Source of the DNA: Clostridia bacterium
GTDB lineage: Bacteria > Bacillota > Clostridia > TANB77 > CAG-508
Reading direction: 5' to 3'
DNA: 51,486 bases
NCBI GenBank assembly: GCA_029258515.1
Contig: JARHYK010000031.1
Span: 1 to 51,486, forward strand
The notes under the pieces were generated by a model, which made no database searches, was not told the origin of the DNA, and was given only the letters and a program-made list of their open reading frames with translations. The position numbers and the translations under genes are program-made. Each line of letters begins with the position of its first letter. The stretch's first letter is position 1. Shown piece by piece: positions 34,764 to 43,967 of this stretch.

Positions 34764-35315
34764 ATGGAGAATAGAAAAGCAAAAAATATTATTGAAGCGA
34801 TTTTATTTGTAGCAGGAAGAAAAGTTAATATTGAAGAATTAATAATGGTATTGGAATTGCCAAAAGAAGAAATAGAAAATTTAATTAGTGAAATGCAAGA
34901 AGAAGATAGAGGAATTGAAATAATTAAAATAGAAAATGGATATCAGATGGTAAGTAAAAAAGAATATTATGAATATATATATCCTATTATAGATAAAAGA
35001 GCTAAGCCTAATTTATCAAGTGCAGCACTAGAAACGTTATCAATAATAGCATATAACCCTAAAATAACAAGGGCGGAAATTGAAGCTATAAGAGGAGTTG
35101 GGGTTGATGGATGTATGTATAAATTATTGGAATATGGTTTAATTGAAGAAGCAGGAAAAGCGGATTTACCAGGAAAACCTATGACATATAAGACAAGCCA
35201 AGAATTTTTGAAGATGTTTGGATATACATCACTTAATGATTTGCCAGAACTACCGAGATATAAGTTAGATGAAAATAAGCAAATTGTTATTGATGATATA
35301 ATAGAAAATAAATAA
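34764..35315 (+). CDS. scpB: segregation and condensation protein ScpB
   Basis: 183 residues from ATG 34764; an upstream in-frame start at 34722 would lie inside the promoter. Two winged-helix domains: NIIEAILFVAGRKVNIEEL at the N-terminus and SAALETLSIIAYNPKITRAE with IRGVGVDGCMYKLLEYGLI in the second. ScpB dimers bind ScpA and the SMC ATPase in the bacterial condensin. scpA is not adjacent, which is unusual since scpA-scpB are normally paired. The stop overlaps an ATG (TAATG) leading into proS. Confidence 0.92.
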   Translation: MENRKAKNIIEAILFVAGRKVNIEELIMVLELPKEEIENLISEMQEEDRGIEIIKIENGYQMVSKKEYYEYIYPIIDKRAKPNLSSAALETLSIIAYNPKITRAEIEAIRGVGVDGCMYKLLEYGLIEEAGKADLPGKPMTYKTSQEFLKMFGYTSLNDLPELPRYKLDENKQIVIDDIIENK

Positions 35316-35332
35316 TGAAGGGAAGTATTAAT

Positions 35333-36613
35333 ATGAAATTATCACAAACAGGAATGGGAACAACAAAATTAAATAATATTGATGAAATGTATCCAGGTCA
35401 AAGTATTTTATTGCAAACTGGACAATTAGTACAATATGGAGCAGGATTATTTGGATATAATACTATTCCATTACTTGTAAGAAGAAATATAGAAAAGATC
35501 ATTGTTGATACATTAAACAAATATGGATGTATAGAAGTTTTATTACCAACATTACAGCCAGATTCAATATGGAAAAATTCAGGAAGATATGATCACTATG
35601 TAAATGATGGAACAATGCTTATAACAGAAACTAACAAAGGAACATTTTGTTTAGCACCAACAGGTGAAGAAGCTATGCTTGAGTTTGCAAGAGAAAAGCT
35701 TAAGTCATACAAAAATTTACCAGTAACTTTTTATCAAATTGGTGAAAAATATAGAAATGAAATAAGAACAAGAGGATATTTATTGAGAGGAAAATCTTTC
35801 CCAATGTTAGATGGATATAGTTTTTGCGCAGATGAAAAGTCAATGGAAGAAGAATATGATAATGTTAGACAAGCTTTTTTAGAAATATTTGAAAAAATAG
35901 GATTAAAAGTTATTTCTATTGTTGCAGATAATGGTGCGATGGGAGGAAAGAAATCTGAGGAATTTATGATGATTTCTGAACAAGGTGAAGATAAAATTCT
36001 TTTTGATGAGAGTACAGGTATAGGTTTAAATACAGAAATATTGGAAAGAGAAAATTATCAAGAATATTTAAAAGAAGAATACGGAATAGAAGATATTTCT
36101 AAGTTTAAAGAAATAAGAACAATGGAATTAGGACATATTTTTCAACTTGGAACTAGATATTCTGAAATGATGAATGGTAAATATACAAATAAAGATGGAA
36201 AAGAATCTTTATATTATATGGGATGCTATGGAATAGGTGTAAGTAGAACAGTTGCAGCTTTATATGAAGAATGTGTATTAAATTCAGAAAAATGGGGACC
36301 ATGTGGATTTTCATTGCCAATTAGTGTTGCTCCATATAAAGTACAAATAGTACCTAAAGTAGAAGACGAAGAAAAATTCAAATTGGCAATTGAGTTATAT
36401 AAAAAATTGCAAAAAGAAAATATTGGTGTAATTTTAGATGATAGAGAAGGAATGACAATAGGAACAAAGATGAAAGATTGTAAGGTATTAGGAACACCAT
36501 ATTTAATTGTAATTGGAGATAAACAAGAAGGAGATAGTTTTGAATTAGAAAACATTAAAACAGGAGAAAAAGAACAACTAACAGTTAGTGAGTTGATAGA
36601 AAAATTAAAATAA
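35333..36613 (+). CDS. proS: prolyl-tRNA synthetase, short form without INS domain
   Basis: 426 residues from ATG 35333 (RBS AAGGG; ATG 35315 overlaps the scpB stop). Class II core with motif 1 (IPLLVRRNIEKIIVDTLNKYG), TEE-like LAPTGEEAMLEF, motif 2 (IGEKYRNEIRTRGYLLRG, then SFPMLDGYSF) and motif 3 (CYGIGVSRTVAALYE), followed by an anticodon-binding domain (SVAPYKVQIVPK). The usual bacterial ProRS is ~570 residues, with an editing (INS) domain between motifs 2 and 3. Here only ~60 residues separate them, so mischarged Ala-tRNA-Pro would have to be cleared in trans. Confidence 0.9.
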   Translation: MKLSQTGMGTTKLNNIDEMYPGQSILLQTGQLVQYGAGLFGYNTIPLLVRRNIEKIIVDTLNKYGCIEVLLPTLQPDSIWKNSGRYDHYVNDGTMLITETNKGTFCLAPTGEEAMLEFAREKLKSYKNLPVTFYQIGEKYRNEIRTRGYLLRGKSFPMLDGYSFCADEKSMEEEYDNVRQAFLEIFEKIGLKVISIVADNGAMGGKKSEEFMMISEQGEDKILFDESTGIGLNTEILERENYQEYLKEEYGIEDISKFKEIRTMELGHIFQLGTRYSEMMNGKYTNKDGKESLYYMGCYGIGVSRTVAALYEECVLNSEKWGPCGFSLPISVAPYKVQIVPKVEDEEKFKLAIELYKKLQKENIGVILDDREGMTIGTKMKDCKVLGTPYLIVIGDKQEGDSFELENIKTGEKEQLTVSELIEKLK

Positions 36614-36626
36614 AGGAGGGTTATAT

Positions 36627-36806
36627 ATGAAATTTTATGATAAGTCTTTGTATAAAACAGAGCAAAGATGGCAAATTATTTTAACACTTTTAATTACATT
36701 TATAATCGGCTTTTTTATAGGATATTGGTGTAGAGATTTTGAAACAGAAAAGAAATTGAATGAAAATATGAGTATAAATGTCCAAGAAAATAATGCAAAT
36801 GAATAA
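36627..36806 (+). CDS. small single-span membrane protein
   Basis: 59 residues, beginning MKFYDKSLYKTEQRWQII with one membrane helix (~17-36, ILTLLITFIIGFFIGYW) and a short hydrophilic C-terminus ending NVQENNANE. AAAGGAGGG sits 7-8 bp before the ATG. The gene is 13 bp after proS and before a terminator, so probably third in scpB-proS. Family unknown. Confidence 0.65.
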   Translation: MKFYDKSLYKTEQRWQIILTLLITFIIGFFIGYWCRDFETEKKLNENMSINVQENNANE

Positions 36807-36811
36807 AATAA

Positions 36812-36848
36812 AAAATAAGTTACTAAAAACGTTTTAGTAACTTATTTT
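36812..36848. terminator. bidirectional terminator between proS unit and asnS
   Basis: A perfect 17-bp stem (36812-36828 with 36832-36848) and 3-nt loop, with T-runs on both strands, between convergent genes. Confidence 0.8.
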
Positions 36849-36856
36849 TTAATTTT

Positions 36857-38248
36857 TTAGAAATCACAATTTTTAGGAGTTCTAGGGAATGGGATAACAT
36901 CACGAATATTTTGCATTCCAGTTAAATACATAATTGCTCTTTCAAAGCCTAAACCAAATCCTGCATGGTTGCAACTTCCGTATTTTCTTAAATCTAAATA
37001 CCAGTTATATTCATTGATTGGCATATTTAATTCTTTCATTCTTTCTATTAGTTTGTTATAATCTTCTTCTCTTTGGCTTCCTCCAATGATTTCACCAATG
37101 CCAGGAGCTAGTAAATCAGCAGCTGCTACTGTTTTACCATCTGGATTTAATTTCATATAAAATGCTTTAATATCTTTTGGATAATCTGTAACAAAAACTG
37201 GTTTTTTAAATACTTGTTCACACAAATATCTTTCATGTTCTGTTTGTAAATCAACTCCCCAAGATACTTTGTATTCAAATTTATCATTAACTTTTTCTAA
37301 TTCTTTTATGGCATCTGTATATGTAATTCTGGCAAAGTCGGAATTAATAACATTTTGTAATTTTTCAAGCAATCCTTTATCAACAAAATTATTGAAAAAT
37401 GTCATTTCTTCTGGACAATGTTCTAAAACATAAGAAAAGATATATTTAATCATTTCTTCTGCTAAGTCCATATCATCATTTAAGTCAGCAAAACAGATTT
37501 CTGGTTCTACCATCCAAAATTCTGCTGCATGTTTTACTGTGTTTGAGTCTTCAGCTCTAAATGTTGGACCAAATGTATATACATTACGAAAAGCCATAGC
37601 ATATGTTTCAGCATTTAATTGACCACTAACTGTTAAGTGAGCAGGTTTCCCAAAAAAATCTTTAGAGTAATCAATTGTTCCATCTTCTTTTTTTGGTAAA
37701 TTGTTTAAATCAAAAGAGTTTACATTAAACATTTCACCGGCACCTTCTGCATCGCTAGAAGTAAGTAAAGGTGTGTTTACATATACAAATCCTTTTTCTT
37801 GGAAAAATTTGTGTATTGCATAAGCTAAAACACTTCTAACTTTAAATACAGCGTAAAATGTATTACTTCTTGGGCGTAGATGTGAAATTGTTCTCATATA
37901 TTCAAAAGAATGTCTTTTCTTTTGAAGTGGATAACTATTATCGCTTAAGTTTAATATTTCAATTTTTTCTGCTTGAATTTCAAACGGTTGTTTTGAATTT
38001 TCTGTTATAACTAAAGTACCTAATACTTTGATTGAAGAACTGATAGTAAGTTTTGATATTTCAGTGAAATTAGACAATTTATCACTGAAAACTATTTGGA
38101 TGTTTTTAAAAAATGTACCATCATTTATTTCAATAAACCCAAAGTTTTTTGAGGCTCTAACTGTTCTAACCCATGCTTCAATTTCTATTTGTTTATTTTC
38201 ATAGTTTTTGAAATTTTTATATAAATCTTTTATTAATAATGTGCTCAT
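36857..38248 (-). CDS. asnS: asparaginyl-tRNA synthetase
   Basis: 463 residues, class IIb. An N-terminal OB-fold ([20 protein letters not shown]), motif 2 ([21 protein letters not shown]) and motif 3 ([15 protein letters not shown]) match bacterial Asn[14 protein letters not shown] is AsnRS-specific against AspRS. It charges tRNA-Asn directly. Reverse strand, RBS GGGAGG, with convergent proS unit upstream in map terms. Upstream of its start lie 700 bp containing only a decayed clpX and no clear promoter I can name. Confidence 0.95.
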   Translation of the reverse strand: MSTLLIKDLYKNFKNYENKQIEIEAWVRTVRASKNFGFIEINDGTFFKNIQIVFSDKLSNFTEISKLTISSSIKVLGTLVITENSKQPFEIQAEKIEILNLSDNSYPLQKKRHSFEYMRTISHLRPRSNTFYAVFKVRSVLAYAIHKFFQEKGFVYVNTPLLTSSDAEGAGEMFNVNSFDLNNLPKKEDGTIDYSKDFFGKPAHLTVSGQLNAETYAMAFRNVYTFGPTFRAEDSNTVKHAAEFWMVEPEICFADLNDDMDLAEEMIKYIFSYVLEHCPEEMTFFNNFVDKGLLEKLQNVINSDFARITYTDAIKELEKVNDKFEYKVSWGVDLQTEHERYLCEQVFKKPVFVTDYPKDIKAFYMKLNPDGKTVAAADLLAPGIGEIIGGSQREEDYNKLIERMKELNMPINEYNWYLDLRKYGSCNHAGFGLGFERAIMYLTGMQNIRDVIPFPRTPKNCDF

Positions 38249-38364
38249 AATATTTCCTCCCTTTTATATGTAAAAATTATACTCTATAATTATGAAAAAA
38301 GCAAGAAATATAGTGAATAAAACGAAAAATAAATTGACATAAATAGAAAAAGAGTGAAATTAGT

Positions 38365-38880
38365 ATGGTAACAAGTGTAAAATGTACTAAATGTATTTTA
38401 GTGTAGATAATTTGTTATATATGTTTTATAAGATGTGTAAGAGAAAAGATTATTACAAAAAGGCGGAGAATTTTTAGAGTAACTAAAAATGTAGAAAGTA
38501 AAAATGATAAAAATCTTAAGTCGAATGAAAAACTAAAAAATCATTACAGTAATTTATAAGTCAATAAGTTTTAATAATTCAAAGTTAAATATCTTATTAA
38601 TAGGTAGTAGTGAAATTGAAAAACCAGAGACAATTAGATAAGTAGATAAAATATTAAATATACTATATGTAATAGAAGATGCAATTTAATATACTAAAGC
38701 AGGATATTATGGTGCAGATGTAGAAAAAATGGGTTATAATTAAATCGAAAATGCTAATTAAGATATTGCAAGAGCATTAAAAGGCATTACTCTAATTGAT
38801 GAGATTGATAAGAAAGTAAATGAAGATAAGTATGGTGTAGGAGATAATTAGGTACTTGAAATTTTTAAGAGATTATGGAA
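38365..38880 (+). pseudogene. clpX: decayed clpX
   Basis: No open frame survives, but fragments follow ClpX order. A zinc-finger-like VKCTKC at 38377 is followed by YICFIRCVREKI; NHYSN appears in another frame (~38537); then come NILLIG (38588), YTKAGYYGADVEKM (~38695-38740, compare TEAGYVGEDVEN) and LKGITLIDEIDKK (~38778-38816, Walker B). The Walker A motif is lost (GSSEIEKP) and several TAA/TAG codons interrupt it. At least one frameshift lies between the zinc finger and the AAA+ part. It fills the 38249-38955 gap and implies that an intact clpX exists elsewhere. Confidence 0.65.
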
Positions 38881-38955
38881 TAACTTTTTTCATAATGAAA
38901 ATGTGATTGACAATTGGTAAAAAAAATAATAAAATGAGAATGAAAAGGTGATGAT

Positions 38956-39189
38956 ATGAAAAAATCAATGGAAATAAATCAGAAAATGGAAATGGGGTTA
39001 ATTGTACGTGATAAAAATATATTTTCAAGAATGAAACGATTTTGGAATATTGTTTGCTATAAGGAAGAATTAAATTTTTTGCAAAAGATAGAAAAATATG
39101 TGTTGAAGAATAAACCAAAAGGAAAAATAATTATTCCTGAAACTATAAATAAAGAAATTAAACTAAATAAGAAGGATAAGGTGGTATAA
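38956..39189 (+). CDS. small basic protein upstream of rdgB, unknown
   Basis: 77 residues, Lys-rich, no membrane helix: MKKSMEINQKMEMGLIVRDK at the N-terminus and KPKGKIIIPETINKEIK towards the end. RBS AAGGTGATG precedes the ATG. The TAA is separated from the rdgB ATG by a single base, so translation is probably coupled. Family not recognised. Confidence 0.6.
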   Translation: MKKSMEINQKMEMGLIVRDKNIFSRMKRFWNIVCYKEELNFLQKIEKYVLKNKPKGKIIIPETINKEIKLNKKDKVV

Positions 39190-39190
39190 A

Positions 39191-39769
39191 ATGAAATATG
39201 AGCAAATAATAATAGCATCAGGAAATAAAGGGAAGATAAAAGAAGCAAAAGAGATTTTAGCTCCTTATGATGTTATATCAATAAATGAATTAGGAATTGA
39301 TATCGATGTTGAAGAAAATGAAGATACATTTGAAGGAAATGCAATAAAAAAGGCTAAAGAAATTTCAAAAAGATTAGAAGGAAAGATGTGTATTGCAGAT
39401 GATTCTGGAATTGAAATTGAATATTTAGATGGTTTTCCAAGTGTTAGAACAAAAAGATGGCTTAAAGGAACTGATAGAGAAAGAAATATTGAAATATTAA
39501 AGAAGATGGAAGGAGTAAAAAAGGAAAATAGAAAAGTTAGGTTTGTAACGGCTATAGCTTTGGCAAATGGCACAGATGTAGTTGTAGAAAAAGAAGAATT
39601 ATTAGGATATATTTCTACTGAATTACGAGGAAAAAATGGATTTGGATTTGATGAAATATTTGAGTTACAAGATGGAAGAACGTTAGCAGAATTGACTGAT
39701 GAAGAAAAAAATATGATTAGTAGTAGAAAGAAAGCATTAGAGAAAATAAAAGAAAAAATAAATGAGTGA
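39191..39769 (+). CDS. rdgB: XTP/dITP diphosphatase (Ham1/RdgB)
   Basis: 192 residues. IIIASGNKGKIKEAKEIL binds the nucleotide; ENEDTFEGNAIKKAKEIS, ADDSGIEIEYLDGFPSVRT and GFGFDEIFE are family signatures. It hydrolyses non-canonical purine triphosphates such as ITP, dITP and XTP to monophosphates, keeping them out of DNA and RNA. Start directly follows the upstream small gene. A weak hairpin with a T-run at ~39780-39810 may end the unit. Confidence 0.94.
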   Translation: MKYEQIIIASGNKGKIKEAKEILAPYDVISINELGIDIDVEENEDTFEGNAIKKAKEISKRLEGKMCIADDSGIEIEYLDGFPSVRTKRWLKGTDRERNIEILKKMEGVKKENRKVRFVTAIALANGTDVVVEKEELLGYISTELRGKNGFGFDEIFELQDGRTLAELTDEEKNMISSRKKALEKIKEKINE

Positions 39770-39914
39770 TTAATATTAAAGAAGATGTAGAGTTGATCTA
39801 TGTCTTTTTTTGTTAGTTTTTTAATATAATGTAAATTTAATAAGCAAAAGCATAACTCACTTTTTACATAAATACAACATAAAATATATTAAAAAGTAAA
39901 AAGGGGGAGAAAAA

Positions 39915-41177
39915 ATGTCAAGTTACATAATAAAAGGAGGGAATAAATTAGAAGGAACAGTAACAATATCAGGTTCAAAAAATGCAGCGTTACCTATAAT
40001 TGCAGGTTGCATTTTAAATAAAGGAAAAACTATTTTGTACAATGTTCCAAATATTCATGACACACAAATGATGTATGAAATAATAAAAATATTAGGAGGA
40101 ACAGTTCAAAAGAAGAAAAATAAAGTGATAATAGATACAAGTAAAATATCTAAATATGAAATTCCAGATATTTTAATGCATAAAATGAGGTCATCAGTAA
40201 TAATTGTAGGAGCAATTTTAGGAAGATATAGAACGGCAACATTTTCATATCCAGGAGGTTGTGATATTGGAGCAAGACCAATAGATTTACATTTAAAAGC
40301 ATTTGAAAAACTTGGAGTAAGTATGTCTAAAAGCTATGGAAAGATAACTTGTGAATGTTTAGAAAAAGGAGTAATTGGAAATAAAATAGATTTAGATTTT
40401 CCTAGTGTGGGAGCAACAGAAAATTCAATATTAGCAAGCGTTTTAGCAAAGGGAAAAACAGTGATAACAAATGCAGCAAGAGAGCCAGAAATAGTAGATT
40501 TACAAGAATTTTTAAATAAAATGGGAGCAAAAATAGAAGGTGCGGGAACAGACAAAATAGAAATAGAAGGAGTTAGAGAGTTAAAAGAAATAAGTTATAA
40601 TATTATGCCAGATAGGATAGAAACTGGAACTTTTTTGTGTTTGGCAGCAATAACTGGTGGAAAACTTCAAATAGAAAAGACGAATCCAAATCATGTTACA
40701 CCAGTAATAAGTAAATTAGAAGAAGCGGGATGTTATATAGAGGTACAAAAAGAAAAAATAAAAATAGAGGCACCTAAAAGATTAAAATCAATAGATATAA
40801 AGACGATGCCTTATCCTGGTTTTCCAACAGATATGCAGTCAATAATGGCTGCGACATTTACTGTGGCTAAAGGAACGACTCTAATAGTAGAAAATATATT
40901 TGAAAGTAGATATAAATATGTTCAAGAATTAAACAAGATGGGGGCTAAAATAACAGTAGAAGGGAAAAGTGCAATAATAAGAGGAACTAGAAAATTGTAT
41001 GGAGCAAATATAAAAGCAACGGATTTAAGAGGAGGAGCGGCATTAGTGTTAGCAGGATTAGTAGCAAAAGGAATAACAGTTATAGAAAATATAGAATATA
41101 TATTAAGAGGATATGAAGGGTTTGATGAAAAAATTAGAAAATTAGGTGGAAATATAGAAATAACAAAAGCTTTTTAA
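39915..41177 (+). CDS. murA: UDP-GlcNAc 1-carboxyvinyltransferase MurA
   Basis: 420 residues. SGSKNAALPIIAGCIL (Lys22/Asn23) and the catalytic cysteine C116 in SYPGGCDIGARPIDLH place it firmly in MurA; MRSSVIIVGAILGR, GFPTDMQSIMAA and DLRGGAALVLAGL are intact. It transfers enolpyruvate from PEP to UDP-GlcNAc, the first committed step of peptidoglycan synthesis. C116 rather than Asp predicts fosfomycin sensitivity. RBS GGGGGAG precedes the ATG. It is a single-gene unit with a strong terminator. Confidence 0.95.
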   Translation: MSSYIIKGGNKLEGTVTISGSKNAALPIIAGCILNKGKTILYNVPNIHDTQMMYEIIKILGGTVQKKKNKVIIDTSKISKYEIPDILMHKMRSSVIIVGAILGRYRTATFSYPGGCDIGARPIDLHLKAFEKLGVSMSKSYGKITCECLEKGVIGNKIDLDFPSVGATENSILASVLAKGKTVITNAAREPEIVDLQEFLNKMGAKIEGAGTDKIEIEGVRELKEISYNIMPDRIETGTFLCLAAITGGKLQIEKTNPNHVTPVISKLEEAGCYIEVQKEKIKIEAPKRLKSIDIKTMPYPGFPTDMQSIMAATFTVAKGTTLIVENIFESRYKYVQELNKMGAKITVEGKSAIIRGTRKLYGANIKATDLRGGAALVLAGLVAKGITVIENIEYILRGYEGFDEKIRKLGGNIEITKAF

Positions 41178-41220
41178 AAGTGATCCTTTTTGGGGTGTTC
41201 TCAAAAAGGATCACTTTTAA
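41174..41220 (+). terminator. rho-independent terminator of murA
   Basis: A perfect 19-bp stem (41174-41192 with 41202-41220) with a 9-nt loop; the left arm overlaps the murA stop codon. Confidence 0.8.
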
Positions 41221-41344
41221 ATTATTGACAATGAAAATAGAAAAGTATAAAATAGAAAAAAGAAAAAATATTAATAAGGTATATGGAAAACTTTTTAAGA
41301 AGTAATTAAATATATGATTCTAATATAGTAAAGGAAGATAATAA

Positions 41345-42115
41345 ATGATAAATTTTGAAAAAGTAGAACAAATAATTAAAAATTATATAGAAAATTATGA
41401 TAAAAACAATGGATTGATTAAGTTAAAAACTATTCATACATATGAAGTTGTTAAAAAAAGTGAATATATAGCTACAAAAATAGGATTGGATAGTGAGAAT
41501 ATAGAACTAGCAAAATTAATTGGATTATTGCATGATATAGGAAGATTTGAACAAATTAAAAGAATGCAAAATTTTGAAGATAAAATAGAATTTGACCATG
41601 CAAATTATGGAGTGAAAATCTTATTTGAGGATGGCTTGATAAGAGAGTTTATTAAAGAAGATAAGTATGATAATATAATAAAAAAAGCAGTATACAATCA
41701 TAATAAATATCAAATAGAAGAAGGATTAAGTGATATTGAATTGCTACATTCTAAAATAATAAGAGATGCTGATAAGATGGATATTTTTAGAGTGATGAAA
41801 GAAGATAAATTAGAAAATATAATGCCGGGAAGGTACAATGAAAAAACTATTAACTATGAAAAAATATCATCAAAAGTATACAATGATTTTATGGCTGAAA
41901 AACTTGTAAAATTAGAAGCTAGAAAAACTCAAATTGATGATTGGATATGTCTTATAGCTTTTATATTTGATTTTAATTTTGATGTATCTTTACAATATAT
42001 TAAAGAAAAGAAATATATAGATATATTAATAGATAGAATAGAATACAAAGATAATGATACAAAACAAAAGATGGAAGAAATAAGGAAAAAGGCTAAAGAA
42101 TTTTTAAATAAGTAA
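41345..42115 (+). CDS. HD-domain phosphohydrolase
   Basis: 256 residues. HD-domain metal ligands: H27 (TIHTYEVVKKS), LLHDIGRFEQ, and D of DHANYGVKIL, with a later IRDADKMDIFR that carries the final Asp. The family includes nucleotide phosphohydrolases; the substrate cannot be told. No sensor domain or membrane segment. RBS AAAGGAAG lies upstream. It stands between the murA terminator and the divIB cluster. Confidence 0.8.
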   Translation: MINFEKVEQIIKNYIENYDKNNGLIKLKTIHTYEVVKKSEYIATKIGLDSENIELAKLIGLLHDIGRFEQIKRMQNFEDKIEFDHANYGVKILFEDGLIREFIKEDKYDNIIKKAVYNHNKYQIEEGLSDIELLHSKIIRDADKMDIFRVMKEDKLENIMPGRYNEKTINYEKISSKVYNDFMAEKLVKLEARKTQIDDWICLIAFIFDFNFDVSLQYIKEKKYIDILIDRIEYKDNDTKQKMEEIRKKAKEFLNK

Positions 42116-42210
42116 AAATCTAAATAAAAAACAAGAAAACTATGGAAAAAATATTAACTTTTTGATAGAATATAAATGTAATTTAAATTCAAATTGAAGG
42201 AAGTGGGAAT

Positions 42211-43212
42211 TTGAACAAAAAACAGAAAGAAAAAATAGAGAATATGTATTATGGGGAAACAATAGAAAAGAAAAAAGACGAGCAGGAAAAACAAGAAAAA
42301 AAGAAGATAAAAGAGAGAGAAAAAAGAATAAAAGAAATAAATAAAAATAGAAGAAAAGAGCAAGATAAATTTGATCTAGATACTGAAACTGTTATAGGAA
42401 TGACTAATAATAAAAAGATTAAAAATCAACAAGTTCAAAGAAAAAACGAAAAAAATGAAAGAATAAGGGCAAAACGAAATAAAAAAATCAAGAGAATAGT
42501 TAAATTTACAAGCTTATTTGCTATAATAATAGGGGGAGCTATTTTTGCTTTTGTTTCACCAATATTTAATATCCAGGAAATAGAAATAGCAGGAAATAAA
42601 GAACTTAATAAAGATATAGTGGAAAGTTTGTCAAACTTAAATAAGGGACAAAATATATTTCAATTTATGAATAAACAAGTAGAAATGAAAATAAAAGAAA
42701 ATCCATATATAGAAAATGTAGAAATAAGAAGGAAGATTCCTAACAAGGTACAAATAAAGATAGAAGAAAGGCAAAAAGAATTTAATATAGAATTTATGAA
42801 TAGTTATGCTTATATAGATAAGCAAGGAAATATATTAGAAATTGGAGAAAACAAACTAGAATTACCAGTAATACAAGGAATAAAAATGCAAGAAGATGAT
42901 ATAAAAGCAGGAAATAGATTAAAAAAAGAGGATTTAGAAAAATTAGAAACAGTAAATCAGATTATAAATCTTTGGGAAATAAATAAGGTAGGAAATCAAA
43001 TAACTAGTATAGATGTTACAAATAAATTAGAATACACAATGATAATTGAAAAAGAGAAAAAGAAAGTATACTTAGGAGATAATTCAAACTTAAACGATAA
43101 GATATTATGGACACAAGCAATTATAAATGATAATAAAAATATTGAAGGGGAAATTTTTGTAAATGGAGACTTGAATAACAAGTTTAAACCGAGATTCAAG
43201 CAAAAGGTTTAA
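42211..43212 (+). CDS. divIB: cell division protein DivIB/FtsQ
   Basis: 333 residues: a long, highly charged cytoplasmic tail (~1-95, runs of Lys/Glu/Arg), one membrane helix (~97-120, FTSLFAIIIGGAIFAFVSP), a POTRA domain (FNIQEIEIAGNKELNKDIV, ENPYIENVEIRRKIPNKVQI) and a beta domain with YIDKQGNILEI and LPVIQGI. DivIB joins FtsL and DivIC in the septal complex. TTG start with GGAAGTGGG just upstream. First in divIB-DUF881-DUF881-sbp, the B. subtilis order. Confidence 0.88.
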   Translation: MNKKQKEKIENMYYGETIEKKKDEQEKQEKKKIKEREKRIKEINKNRRKEQDKFDLDTETVIGMTNNKKIKNQQVQRKNEKNERIRAKRNKKIKRIVKFTSLFAIIIGGAIFAFVSPIFNIQEIEIAGNKELNKDIVESLSNLNKGQNIFQFMNKQVEMKIKENPYIENVEIRRKIPNKVQIKIEERQKEFNIEFMNSYAYIDKQGNILEIGENKLELPVIQGIKMQEDDIKAGNRLKKEDLEKLETVNQIINLWEINKVGNQITSIDVTNKLEYTMIIEKEKKKVYLGDNSNLNDKILWTQAIINDNKNIEGEIFVNGDLNNKFKPRFKQKV

Positions 43213-43227
43213 AACTAGGAGGAAAAT

Positions 43228-43944
43228 ATGAGTAATAACAAAAAAATTGGAATTGTATTAGGATTAATGTGTATGGCACTTACTATGGGAATTTGTATTC
43301 AAATTAGAACAGTACAAAACTATAGTGTAAAAATAGGACAAAATTATGATCAAAATAATTTAAGAGCAGAAGTATTGAAATATAAAGAAAAATATGAAAA
43401 TAAAATTGAAAAAATTGAAAATATAGATAAAATATTAGAAAATAAAATTGAACAAGCCACAACAGAAAATAAAAATTTGGAAGAGTCATTAAATCAAATT
43501 AAAGAAAAAAATAAACTAATTGGTCTTACAGAAACAACAGGGCCAGGAGTAAAGATAAAATTAGCTGATAGTAAATTAGATTCAAGTGCAGCATTAGATC
43601 CTAATCTTTTAGTTGTCCATGATATAGATGTATTTTATGTTGTAAATGAATTAAAAAACGCTGGTGCAGAAGCGATTTCTGTAAATGATCAAAGAATAGT
43701 ACCTACAACAGCTATAGAATGTGGAGGGAATATAATAACAATTAATGGAGAAAAAATTGGTTCACCATTTGTGATAAAAGCAATTGGACTACCGGAAAAT
43801 TTAGCAAATTTAGATAGGACCGGTGGATATCTTGAGGCAATGAGGGATTCTAGTATAATAGTTGAACTAAAAAAAGATAACAATATAACAATACCAAAAT
43901 ATTCAGGAATTATAAATTATAAATATGTAAAAAATGCAAAGTAA
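43228..43944 (+). CDS. DUF881 family protein (YlxW/YlxX-like)
   Basis: 238 residues: N-terminal membrane helix (~6-24), coiled coil (~40-95) and the DUF881 domain (~100-238) with TETTGPGVKIKLADS, VNELKNAGAEAISVNDQRI and GSPFVIKAIGLPENL. These proteins lie between divIB and ftsAZ in many Firmicutes; exact role unknown, probably envelope-associated. The neighbour at 43968 is a paralogue, consistent with tandem duplication. Confidence 0.85.
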   Translation: MSNNKKIGIVLGLMCMALTMGICIQIRTVQNYSVKIGQNYDQNNLRAEVLKYKEKYENKIEKIENIDKILENKIEQATTENKNLEESLNQIKEKNKLIGLTETTGPGVKIKLADSKLDSSAALDPNLLVVHDIDVFYVVNELKNAGAEAISVNDQRIVPTTAIECGGNIITINGEKIGSPFVIKAIGLPENLANLDRTGGYLEAMRDSSIIVELKKDNNITIPKYSGIINYKYVKNAK

Positions 43945-43967
43945 AGTGAAGAAGGGAGAAAGTTTAA

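Noticed and set aside
38365..38880. TAA/TAG read as Gln in the clpX-like region (alternative code)
   Set aside because: Several stops do not fall at Gln positions of ClpX, a frame change is also present, and all neighbouring genes end with ordinary TAA or TAG.
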